Of a stretch of 12,536 nt of DNA, positions 1 to 5,984 are shown piece after piece. The translations under genes and the position numbers were made by a program. How positions within the stretch are numbered: position 1 is the stretch's first letter; each line of letters begins with the position of its first letter. The DNA is from DASPXY01 sp038227745 (GTDB lineage Bacteria; Planctomycetota; Planctomycetia; Gemmatales; Gemmataceae), in contig JBBRPS010000244.1 of the NCBI GenBank assembly GCA_038227745.1, positions 1-12,536 on the forward strand, in the 5' to 3' direction. The notes beneath the pieces are model-generated. The model worked only from the letters and a program-made list of their open reading frames with translations. It was not told where the DNA came from and did no database searches.

Positions 1-966
1 CATCACGTCGGCAGCGGTATAGCCAAGCATCCGCTCGGCGCCGACATTGAATATCTGAATGACGCCCTTCGCGTCGGTGGCAATACTCGAGAAGTTGGCG
101 CTGTTAAAAATCGCGCTCTGCAAAGCGCCCGCTCTCAGCAAGGCTTCCTCGGCCTGTTTGCGCGCGGTATTGTCGGTTCCGATCAAGAGATAGCCGATGA
201 TGGCGTCTTGCGCGTCGCGAAGCGCCGTCACCGACACCACTGCGGGAAAGCGGCTGCCGTCCTTGCGGAAATACGTCAGCTCGTAGATGTCCTCGATCCC
301 CCGCGCCGCCTTGAAGACCAGCGCCTCGAAGCCCGGCGTGATCGGGGTGGCGAGTTCCAGGCTCAACGCGGCGGCCCGCGCGATCACCTCCTGCGGGTCG
401 GAGATGTCGGCCGGGGTGATCTTGTTCATCACCTCGACGGCCGCGTAGCCCAGCATGCGCTCGGCGCCGACGTTGAAGATTTGAATGACGCCCTTCTCGT
501 CGGTGGCGATGCTCGAGAAGTTGGCGCTGTTGAAGATCGCGCTTTGCAACGCCCCGGCTTCGAGCAGCGCTTCTTCCGCCTGCTTGCGTGCGGTCACGTC
601 TTCCATGGCCAGGACCAGCAGCTCGCCGTGGTGGCCCGCCTGGAGCTTGCGGGCGTTGAGCAGCATCACGCGGCGGCCGATCACCGGGAAGGTGTGCTCG
701 AGCTCGAAATCGTTGAAGACGGAGCTCTTGGGGACCACATCCTCGAGCAGGGTCCGCAGGTCGGGGATGTCCCACTGGCCGTTGCCCAACTCGTAGATGA
801 GGCGGTTCTCGGTTTCTTCGGGAGAGACGTGAAAGGTTTGATAGAAAGCGCGGTTGGCGGACTGCACGCGCAAGGTGGTGTCGAGGATCAACAGGGGCTC
901 GCGCACCGTGTCGACGATGTTCATGGCGTAGTTCTGAATATCCTCGACGAGTGGCTCGGCCTTCAT
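1..966 (-). CDS. Multi-PAS sensor protein, N-terminal part (probable sensor kinase; cut by window edge)
   Basis: This frame is open from 966 to the left edge and gives 322 residues, so the gene is partial at its 3' end. The start is ATG at 966, preceded by GGAGG (976-980) nine bases upstream. PAS 1 covers about residues 17-128 (VREPLLILD... to LVLAMEDVTARKQAEEAL). PAS 2 covers about 139-270 (FNVGAERMLGY, YFRKDGSRFP, LIGTDNTARKQ). PAS 3 begins near 281 and is cut. No transmembrane segment is seen, so it is probably cytoplasmic. PAS folds sense small ligands, redox state or light. The 'RKQAEEAL' linkers are typical of histidine kinases and of CheB/CheR-PAS hybrids, but no kinase or other output domain lies inside the window. 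PAS 2 and PAS 3 are near copies of each other at DNA level. The ATG overlaps the TGA of a 34-codon upstream ORF. Confidence 0.85.
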   Translation of the reverse strand, partial: MKAEPLVEDIQNYAMNIVDTVREPLLILDTTLRVQSANRAFYQTFHVSPEETENRLIYELGNGQWDIPDLRTLLEDVVPKSSVFNDFELEHTFPVIGRRVMLLNARKLQAGHHGELLVLAMEDVTARKQAEEALLEAGALQSAIFNSANFSSIATDEKGVIQIFNVGAERMLGYAAVEVMNKITPADISDPQEVIARAAALSLELATPITPGFEALVFKAARGIEDIYELTYFRKDGSRFPAVVSVTALRDAQDAIIGYLLIGTDNTARKQAEEALLRAGALQSAIFNSANFSSIATDAKGVIQIFNVGAERMLGYTAADVM

Positions 967-1067
967 TTGCAACCGCCTCCGATTTGTTTCTCGACGTCGG
1001 GCTTGCCCGAACCCGCCGCAGCCGAGCCCACAATCGCCAAGAGGGAGATGTGGTTTGGGGCACTCAT
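963..1067 (-). CDS. Possible 34-codon upstream ORF overlapping the PAS gene start
   Basis: A 34-codon frame starts at ATG 1067 (MSAPNHISLLAIVGSAAAG...) and ends with KQIGGGCK. Its TGA overlaps the ATG of the PAS gene in an ATGA junction, the arrangement used for translational coupling. No convincing Shine-Dalgarno sequence precedes it. The peptide has a short hydrophobic stretch and a cysteine near its end, and I recognise no family. It may be a leader, a relic of a larger fused sensor protein, or chance. Confidence 0.3.
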   Translation of the reverse strand: MSAPNHISLLAIVGSAAAGSGKPDVEKQIGGGCK

Positions 1068-1186
1068 GGCGTCACTCTGCACCATGAGCAACACAGCGGG
1101 CTGGACGGCGTCGGGACGGCTCGCGCTCCACAGTCCTCGCGACGAAGTTCCACCAGACACTCCGGCGCCACGTTCAACCCCGAAAC

Positions 1187-1237
1187 GCCCCGCACGGTAT
1201 TCGCACGGAAATCGTGGAAAGGGTGGGAAAAATGGCC
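1187..1237. promoter_or_regulatory. Conserved 50-nt core with 11-bp iterons, copy 1
   Basis: This core differs from 5614-5663 by one substitution (1199, A versus C) and one extra G in the run at 1225-1227. On the plus strand it contains CCGCACGGTAT, TCGCACGGAAA and TCGTGGAAAGG in succession, three related 11-base units spaced about one helical turn apart. That spacing suggests repeated protein binding on one face of the DNA. An RNA element or a recombination site are alternatives. Confidence 0.55.
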
Positions 1238-1295
1238 TAAACGCCTTGGGTATCTGTTCGCCTGGAACGACGCAACTCGTTGTGCCACTATGGCT

Positions 1296-1346
1296 TTAGA
1301 CACGAGGCCACCGAGATAATCTGTGCGGGTCGATGTAGAAGGGCAT
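1296..1346 (-). CDS. 16-codon leader ORF, copy 1
   Basis: The peptide is MPFYIDPHRLSRWPRV. AGGAG (1355-1359) sits eight bases before the ATG, one of the best ribosome binding sites in the window. The copy at 5721-5771 starts with the same site, encodes MSFYVDPH... and stops at the same aligned codon. The shared N-terminus is M-[PS]-F-Y-[IV]-D-P-H. Its second halves are unrelated (12 of 27 bases match). It could be a leader peptide, the stub of a decayed gene, or a translated repeat. Confidence 0.45.
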   Translation of the reverse strand: MPFYIDPHRLSRWPRV

Positions 1347-1441
1347 GGCCGCAACTCCTGATGGTTCAAGTTGTTACACTGCTGGTTCTTACGGCGATGG
1401 CACGGTGGGCGGGCGACTGCTGCACAGCACTCCCCATCCTT

Positions 1442-1470
1442 ATTGTCTGGCGAGCCGGTTGCGGAAGCAA
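1442..1470 (-). promoter_or_regulatory. Promoter-like sequence of leader module, copy 1
   Basis: On the minus strand, TTGCTT (1465-1470), a 17-base spacer and GACAAT (1442-1447) resemble a sigma-70 type promoter. The other copy has TTGCAT, again 17 bases, then GACAAT. Conservation of both hexamers and of the spacer within a diverged module supports function. Transcription would begin near 1435 and run toward the 16-codon ORF and the PAS gene. Confidence 0.45.
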
Positions 1471-1838
1471 GAAGAACTTTCGTGATCGCAAGTCCCTCAG
1501 GTCACCCGGGGCGCCCCCTTCGTAGCTCCTCCCTGCGCCACAGCGGAAGAAGACGGGTTGACGGTCGCGGTCGTGAGGCGAGAGGGGCAGCGGCTCTCCG
1601 CGAGGCACGCGCAGCCGGGTGAGGAGGTCGAGCCGGCGGTTTGGCCCTGCGGTGTGGGGAAGAACACGTCCTTATCGACCCAGGACATGGTGACGAAATC
1701 GATGACAAAGAACAGGCCGCGTCCTCTTTCCTGCGTCTTTTCCGCGTTTTCCGCGTTCGGGTTCGCGGAGCCCGAGCCGGAGGGAGGATGAGCAGGCTCC
1801 GCACCAAGCCACTGCTCTCAGGTCAGATGAAACGCCGT
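1471..1838. other. Gene-poor spacer with a possible degraded coding remnant
   Basis: I find no convincing gene here. On the minus strand one frame reads RGLFFVIDFVTMSWVDKDVF and continues with low-complexity residues to a stop at 1497. It looks like real protein locally but has no supported start and no recognisable family, so it may be a remnant or a dispersed repeat. The 9-bp unit TTTTCCGCG occurs twice in tandem at 1738-1755. No clear terminator hairpin with a T-tract follows the ATPase stop at 1839. Confidence 0.4.
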
Positions 1839-3641
1839 TCAAAATCTGATGCCGAGGAGACTCCCGGTGGGATCTTTATCAGTGAGAATCAGGCGGACGT
1901 ACGAGTTCAGGTCAAACCCTGTGGAGAAATCCTTCGAGGGGATCATGTCCGAGTTCAGAACGCAGATGTACTGGAAGCCGCACTCGCGCGACTTGCGGGC
2001 TGCCAGCTCAAGGCCGTGGGCAATCTGCCGCTCGTCAACGCCGTCGAACAGCACGCTGTCGTGGACCAGGAAGCGAGGGGTCCGATCTTTCTTCGCCCAC
2101 AACTCCGCGAGCATGAGGTCGTAGCACAGGATTTTCATGTTGCCGACCCCCCCGCTCGCGGACCGCAGGATCTCCACGTCGAATCGGAAGCCGGACGGAC
2201 CGACGTCGATCACCAGGTTGGCCGGTGACTCGTAGAGGGCTTCCGAGTTCGCGTTGAAGAGGGAAATCGCCTTCTCCCTCTGGGGCTTCCGGTCGTCGAG
2301 GTCATTCCTCGTCCTGCGCTTGAGCAGTTCCTTCTCGATCCGGACGTTCCCCTTCCCCTCTTCAAGGCGGCGGAGGTTCTCGATCCGGGCTTGAACGGCC
2401 TTCAGTTGGGCGACCCGGGCGGAATGCATTTCTTGGAGCTGGGTATACTCCTCCAGGGCACCGTGGCTCTTCAGAGTCGTGAGCAGGGAAGCCCGCTGCC
2501 CGATCAGGTCGCGCTGGAGGGCGTCCGCCTTTTCAATCGACTGGCGGAGCCGCTCGATCTCCGACGCCAGGAACCGCCGCCGGTTGTCGATGAGCTGGTG
2601 GTGAAAAGCGATCACCTCTTCAAGCCGTTTGCGTATCTTGTCAGGGAAGAAGACCCCCGCCTCCTCGTAGACCGCGACGACCTCATCGACGTTCGGTTCT
2701 TGCGTCTCGGCAAGGCTCGCCTCGTAGCTCTCCAGCAGCTGGCGGTCGGTGACAATCGTGTTGGCCGCGCGACTGATCTCTCGTGATAGCCGGTTCGCCT
2801 TCTCCTCCATCTCGTGGTACTGCGGCAGGACCGCGAAACTCTTCAGCGCTTCCGATTGCTCCTTCACCTCCCTCTCCAGGCGGATTTGGGAAGCCTCCAG
2901 TTCGCCGAGCGACCCCTGCATCACCTCCGCCATCAGGTCACTTTCGATCGCCTTGTTGAGTCCCTGCAAGATTGCCTTCTTGTCCTTCAGCCCCTGCCAG
3001 TCGCTGGCGTCCTTCCAGGCTAGGTCGAGCAGGAAGGCGTTGTTGACCTGCTTGTCCCACTCCTGCTGCTTGCGGAAGTGCTCGAACGGGGAGGAGTAGG
3101 CATCCTTCCCCCGCCGGATGCAGTACGAGATGAGGCTGCGGTACGTGGGCGCGTACTTGCAGTCGAAGCCGTCAACGGGGATGTCGATCAGCAGCAGCCC
3201 GAGGAGCGCATTCCATTCGGCCAGCTTGAAGACGGACTGGCCGGAGTCCGGGTCAGACGAGGGGTGAAAGGGCCACCCGGAGACATCGCCCGAAACGAGG
3301 ATCTTGTTCGGCTCCCACACCCGCCGGGTGACGGACACTGGCCTCCCACCGAGGCTCATGTCGAGAGTGAAGGCCCATTCCCAAAGGGCGTTGATCAGCA
3401 ACCCTTGCCCCTTGCGCGGCTGCGAGCCCAGGCAGAAGGAGACGATCTCTATGAGCGTTGACTTCCCCAGCCCGTTGCGTGAGTCCTTGCGGGTGGAGTC
3501 CTTGGTGCGCTCCGCGAGGACGACGTTGAACCCGGGAGTGAAATTCACCTCGTGAAACGACGGCTGGTTCGCCCGCACGCGCACGAGCGTGCCCAGGGGA
3601 AGGGCAGGCTTCGGCGGCTTGTCCGGTGCGCTGGCCGTCAT
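1839..3641 (-). CDS. ABC-3C system ATPase (DUF2326-type, SMC/RecN-like)
   Basis: A 600-residue cytoplasmic ATPase predicted to be the sensor/motor of the ABC three-component system. The N-terminal half-domain has the Walker A motif NGLGKST at 56-62, followed by LIEIVSFCLG as in DUF2326 proteins. Long charged heptad-like stretches at about 215-310 and 337-460 suggest an antiparallel coiled coil. The C-terminal half-domain has SGGVGNMKI at 496-504, in the signature region, and the Walker B-like FLVHDSVLFDGVDERQ at 524-539. The ATG at 3641 overlaps the TGA of the middle component (ATGA), and a longer frame back to 3890 would cover that gene. It is the last gene of the operon. The family is linked to recognition of invading or abnormal nucleic acids. 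Its trigger here is unknown. Confidence 0.88.
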   Translation of the reverse strand: MTASAPDKPPKPALPLGTLVRVRANQPSFHEVNFTPGFNVVLAERTKDSTRKDSRNGLGKSTLIEIVSFCLGSQPRKGQGLLINALWEWAFTLDMSLGGRPVSVTRRVWEPNKILVSGDVSGWPFHPSSDPDSGQSVFKLAEWNALLGLLLIDIPVDGFDCKYAPTYRSLISYCIRRGKDAYSSPFEHFRKQQEWDKQVNNAFLLDLAWKDASDWQGLKDKKAILQGLNKAIESDLMAEVMQGSLGELEASQIRLEREVKEQSEALKSFAVLPQYHEMEEKANRLSREISRAANTIVTDRQLLESYEASLAETQEPNVDEVVAVYEEAGVFFPDKIRKRLEEVIAFHHQLIDNRRRFLASEIERLRQSIEKADALQRDLIGQRASLLTTLKSHGALEEYTQLQEMHSARVAQLKAVQARIENLRRLEEGKGNVRIEKELLKRRTRNDLDDRKPQREKAISLFNANSEALYESPANLVIDVGPSGFRFDVEILRSASGGVGNMKILCYDLMLAELWAKKDRTPRFLVHDSVLFDGVDERQIAHGLELAARKSRECGFQYICVLNSDMIPSKDFSTGFDLNSYVRLILTDKDPTGSLLGIRF

Positions 3642-3865
3642 CGCTGTAGCCTCACAATCTGCCCGGACTCGAGATCCACGGTCCCGAGCAGGTAGAGCAA
3701 GTCGAGCGCCAGTACGAACCGCTGGAACGTCCGGATGTCCGGCAACCCCCGACAGACCTCCCAGAGCGCGGTAAGCGTCCGCGGGCCAGGCAGCTGCCTC
3801 AGCATGACAGCACCGACACCGATCAAGGAGGCGTCGATGGAAACGTGCTTGTCCGGGGCAATCAT
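3638..3865 (-). CDS. ABC-3C system middle component (MC6-like)
   Basis: This 75-residue protein begins MIAPDKHVSIDASLIGVGA and contains LTALWEVCRG (31-40), RTFQRFVLALDLLYLLGTVD (45-64) and the ending SGQIVRLQR. The layout of a leading proline/histidine segment, then 'LIGVGA..L', then 'F..FVLALDLLY.LG.V' matches my recollection of ABC-3C middle component family 6. It probably adopts a small winged-helix-like fold that links ATPase and effector, though that role is inferred from the family. It starts inside the stop of the effector gene and ends inside the start of the ATPase gene, with an ATGA overlap at each side. The three products are thus likely made in coupled amounts. No catalytic motif is seen. 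Confidence 0.82.
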   Translation of the reverse strand: MIAPDKHVSIDASLIGVGAVMLRQLPGPRTLTALWEVCRGLPDIRTFQRFVLALDLLYLLGTVDLESGQIVRLQR

Positions 3866-5292
3866 TTTTCAAACACATCGCAGAGTTCAAAAAGGTATGT
3901 CAACACCGCCACCCCCGCCGCCTGGTAACGCCTGTCCGGCTCCCCCCGGGACGCGAAGTCGGCAAGCGCGTCGAAGAGGTCATCACCCGCCAACCCATCG
4001 CCCTGGAGGCGTCGGTACTGCGTCAGGAAGCCCGCCTTCAGCCTGTCGGGGAACATCCCGTCGATCTTCACTTGGTACTCGACATATTGCCCGACCAACT
4101 GGACCTTGCTCAGACCCTGAACCAGCTGGTCCCGAGTGCGGTCTGTCAGGTCGTTGCGTCGCAGTTTCTCCTCGGGGGCCAGGAGTTTGAAATCCGTGCC
4201 CGTCATCGCGGGCTTGGCCAGCACCACCTTCATCACCATTTCCAGCTCGGCGAAGGTCAGGCGGGCCATCTGCTCAGCCAGGCTGTCCGCATCCAGTGCT
4301 CCGCGTTGCGAGGAGACCTCGTTCTCTTCGGCCTTCTTGTCCGGGTCCGTCGGCACGCCCCGTGGCGGGCGGATTGTGGCCCAGACACCGGACTTGATGA
4401 ATCTGACGGCGAAAGACGCGGCAGTGCGACGGGCGTACTCAGTCCACCCGGCATATCGCTTGAACCCCACGATGTCGCTCAGGCCCCGGATGACCATCAC
4501 CGGGCACTCTCCGGAGGTCCGGTGGGCTGCGCGGTACACCCCGCCCGCCTCCATCTCAACGAACCCGAATGAGCGTGCGATCCTTTTCCATTCGTCGATG
4601 AGGGCCGTGTCCTTCGCCAGGATGTTGGCGCTAGCCACAGAGGCGACGGCGTACAGCGGCGGGCGCGGTTTTTTCCCGCCGGGGAAGTGGCGGGTCAGGC
4701 TCTTCTGCACCTTCTCCCGGTGCTCCGGCAGTCCGTAAAGGTTGGGACTCTCCAACTCTTTCGGGACCACGCAGTCGGGTTTCGTCATGCCGATCGATGG
4801 CTTGCTATTCCACCCCTTGAACTTCGCTTTCCATCCCGGGATCGCGGCGAGGATGGCCGCGACGATCGGGTGGACAGGCCCGCCCATCAGGTTCCACTCA
4901 CGCGCGTGTTCCTCCTTCTCCATGATTTCCGCCGAGACGGAGAAGTCATAAATGCGGTTCGCCAGGAGGACGTCGCCCAGGCTGTAGTCGTCGTCCGGCA
5001 CACCGCCAGCGATACCCACCAGCAAGATCCAGGCCGGGTCGAGATCCTCCAGCATGTTGTGGGCGGTGCTCTGCGCTGGACCCTGCCCCTGTTCGGGGCA
5101 GCGAGCGGCGGCCACGCCACATTGACCCCCCACGTCAAGGTCGATCCGGGCGAATTCGTAGTAAGACCGCCCCAGGACCGTCTCGTGACCTCGCAGGCGG
5201 TCGAGCACGGCCGTATACTCGTCGGGGCGAATCGTGAGAATGCCGAAATCCACAGACCCGCGCACGTCCGAGGCGTTGAGCATGGGGCGCAT
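3862..5292 (-). CDS. ABC-3C effector: phosphorylase/nucleosidase-family enzyme with ABC-3C C-terminal domain
   Basis: The 476 residues form two parts. Residues 15-300 are a PNP/MTA-SAH nucleosidase-type domain. It starts with FGILTIRPDEY and has the nucleoside-site loop ILLVGIAGG (89-97), the ribose-binding VEMEAGG (245-251) and IRGLSD (268-273) with the expected catalytic Asp 273. Residues from about 395 to 476 (YRRLQGDGLAGDDLFDAL ... LTYLFELCDVFEK) match the ABC-3C C-terminal domain. The stretch at 330-395 is helical and unassigned. Members of this superfamily cleave N-glycosidic bonds of nucleosides or nucleotides. As an immune effector it would deplete a nucleotide pool, but its substrate cannot be read from sequence. 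ATG 5292 has GGAAAG four bases upstream, and ATG 5283 is a possible alternative. No signal peptide is present. Confidence 0.88.
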   Translation of the reverse strand: MRPMLNASDVRGSVDFGILTIRPDEYTAVLDRLRGHETVLGRSYYEFARIDLDVGGQCGVAAARCPEQGQGPAQSTAHNMLEDLDPAWILLVGIAGGVPDDDYSLGDVLLANRIYDFSVSAEIMEKEEHAREWNLMGGPVHPIVAAILAAIPGWKAKFKGWNSKPSIGMTKPDCVVPKELESPNLYGLPEHREKVQKSLTRHFPGGKKPRPPLYAVASVASANILAKDTALIDEWKRIARSFGFVEMEAGGVYRAAHRTSGECPVMVIRGLSDIVGFKRYAGWTEYARRTAASFAVRFIKSGVWATIRPPRGVPTDPDKKAEENEVSSQRGALDADSLAEQMARLTFAELEMVMKVVLAKPAMTGTDFKLLAPEEKLRRNDLTDRTRDQLVQGLSKVQLVGQYVEYQVKIDGMFPDRLKAGFLTQYRRLQGDGLAGDDLFDALADFASRGEPDRRYQAAGVAVLTYLFELCDVFEK

Positions 5293-5345
5293 CCCGCTTT
5301 CCGAACTGGGCCAGGGGCGATTTGCCGAAGCCCCTTGTAGTGAGA

Positions 5346-5371
5346 ACGGCTGAACATTTTGATGCAGCCGT
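5346..5371. promoter_or_regulatory. Inverted repeat upstream of the ABC-3C operon
   Basis: ACGGCTG (5346-5352) and CAGCCGT (5365-5371) form a perfect 7-bp inverted repeat around a 12-nt spacer. It lies between a possible promoter and the effector start, a usual position for an operator or a 5'-leader hairpin. Confidence 0.3.
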
Positions 5372-5381
5372 AAGCTAGTTT

Positions 5382-5411
5382 ATTGTATTGTCCAGATGGG
5401 ACGGTTGTACA
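5382..5411 (-). promoter_or_regulatory. Possible promoter of the ABC-3C operon
   Basis: On the minus strand TACAAT (5382-5387) matches five of six bases of the -10 consensus. A weak TGTACA (5406-5411) stands 18 bases upstream. The leader to ATG 5292 would be about 85 nt. The surrounding sequence is locally AT-rich within a GC-rich region. The alternative is transcription from the leader-module promoter at 5866-5894. Confidence 0.3.
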
Positions 5412-5613
5412 GGATGTGCAGGCCGTCCTTTTTGTTGGGACAGCCAAACGCCCCGGGCGGTTCGGACAGATGGGGCGGATGGAGAAAGAACTTGCTCGGC
5501 GAACAAGAGCCCTCGGCGCTCGGCGGTTGCCTTCCGGCACACCAAACCCCTTGTGCCGTGTGGCAGTGCGGGGGAAGATGGCGGCTCTTCGGGGCACGAA
5601 AGCTTACGTCACG

Positions 5614-5663
5614 GCCCCGCACGGTCTTCGCACGGAAATCGTGGAAAGGGTGGAAAAATGGCC
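5614..5663. promoter_or_regulatory. Conserved 50-nt core with 11-bp iterons, copy 2
   Basis: It is nearly identical to 1187-1237, with one substitution and one indel. It repeats the same three 11-base units CCGCACGGTCT, TCGCACGGAAA and TCGTGGAAAGG. Such conservation contrasts with the diverged sequence around it and points to selection or sequence homogenisation on this segment. Confidence 0.55.
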
Positions 5664-5720
5664 AAGAAAGCTACCCGGCCTGTCTGAGATGATTTCGCAA
5701 GTCCTTATGCAGCAATACCT

Positions 5721-5771
5721 TTACGAAGTGTCCCCGCAACAAAAATTGTGCGGGTCGACGTAGAATGACAT
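5721..5771 (-). CDS. 16-codon leader ORF, copy 2
   Basis: The peptide is MSFYVDPHNFCCGDTS, with AGGAG eight bases before the ATG. It has the same length and aligned stop as the ORF at 1296-1346 and shares M-[PS]-F-Y-[IV]-D-P-H. The two cysteines are adjacent. No run of a single amino acid typical of classic attenuators is present. It may be a leader peptide or a relic. Confidence 0.45.
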   Translation of the reverse strand: MSFYVDPHNFCCGDTS

Positions 5772-5865
5772 GGCCGCAACTCCTGCTTTTATAAACCGTT
5801 ACGTTGTAGTATCTTACGGGTGCTGCACGGTTATCGTGCGCCGGACGCACCGTCATCCCCCCCTC

Positions 5866-5894
5866 ATTGTCTGGGGATTCCGTCTCGGATGCAA
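5866..5894 (-). promoter_or_regulatory. Promoter-like sequence of leader module, copy 2
   Basis: On the minus strand TTGCAT (5889-5894), a 17-base spacer and GACAAT (5866-5871) repeat the arrangement at 1442-1470. Transcription would start near 5859 and run toward the 16-codon ORF and possibly on into the ABC-3C operon about 570 bases downstream. Confidence 0.45.
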
Positions 5895-5984
5895 GCAGAA
5901 CCTGCCCGGTCGCAAGCTCATTTCCCGTGCCGGGTGGCGCGTTTTCCGCTTGCCGGGGGCACTTTCGGCCGCTAGCGTGCAGGC

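Larger units (their letters stand above)
1187..1470 (-). repeat. Leader module, copy 1
   Basis: This block aligns with 5614-5894 in the same orientation, with only three one-base length differences. Read on the minus strand, the order is: promoter-like hexamers (1442-1470), about 85 nt of leader, AGGAG plus ATG of a 16-codon ORF (1296-1359), about 60 nt, and a conserved core (1187-1237). Identity is uneven. The core is nearly identical in both copies, 17 bases over the ribosome binding site and ATG are identical, and the rest is clearly diverged. Shared islands in the leader include ACCGTGC, CCGTAAGA and GTAAC. This copy lies upstream of the PAS gene. Confidence 0.75.
5293..5613. other. Spacer between ABC-3C operon and leader module copy 2
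   Basis: No gene is supported here. It holds the possible promoter and inverted repeat described separately. A minus-strand frame ending ...KKDGLHILYNRPIWTIQ at 5380 has a protein-like look but no supported start or family. The plus-strand frames across this region are low-complexity. Confidence 0.4.
5614..5894 (-). repeat. Leader module, copy 2
   Basis: This is the second copy of the module at 1187-1470, in the same orientation and with the same order: promoter-like hexamers (5866-5894), leader, AGGAG-ATG and 16-codon ORF (5721-5771), conserved core (5614-5663). It lies upstream of the ABC-3C operon. Together the copies bracket the operon. The leader contains a GC-rich hairpin, GTGCG-TCCGG-CGCAC on the minus strand, and copy 1 has a different hairpin (GCTG-TG-CAGC) at the corresponding place. 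Confidence 0.75.

Noticed and set aside
104..1063. A 319-codon minus-strand frame over the PAS gene
   Set aside because: It is shifted relative to the PAS frame and rich in Arg, Gly and His, as out-of-frame GC-rich translations are.
208..1299. A 363-codon plus-strand frame opposite the PAS gene
   Set aside because: It is the complement shadow of a GC-rich coding region. The minus-strand frame gives clear PAS motifs and a strong ribosome binding site, while this one gives no family and unusual composition.
1839..3890. Longer form of the ATPase starting at 3890
   Set aside because: The extra 83 residues overlap the whole middle component out of frame. The ATGA junction at 3641 and the start of homology just after it favour the 600-residue form.
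1187..5894. Leader modules as ends of an insertion sequence or composite transposon
   Set aside because: No transposase is encoded between or in them, they have no terminal inverted repeats that I can see, and they are diverged rather than recent copies.
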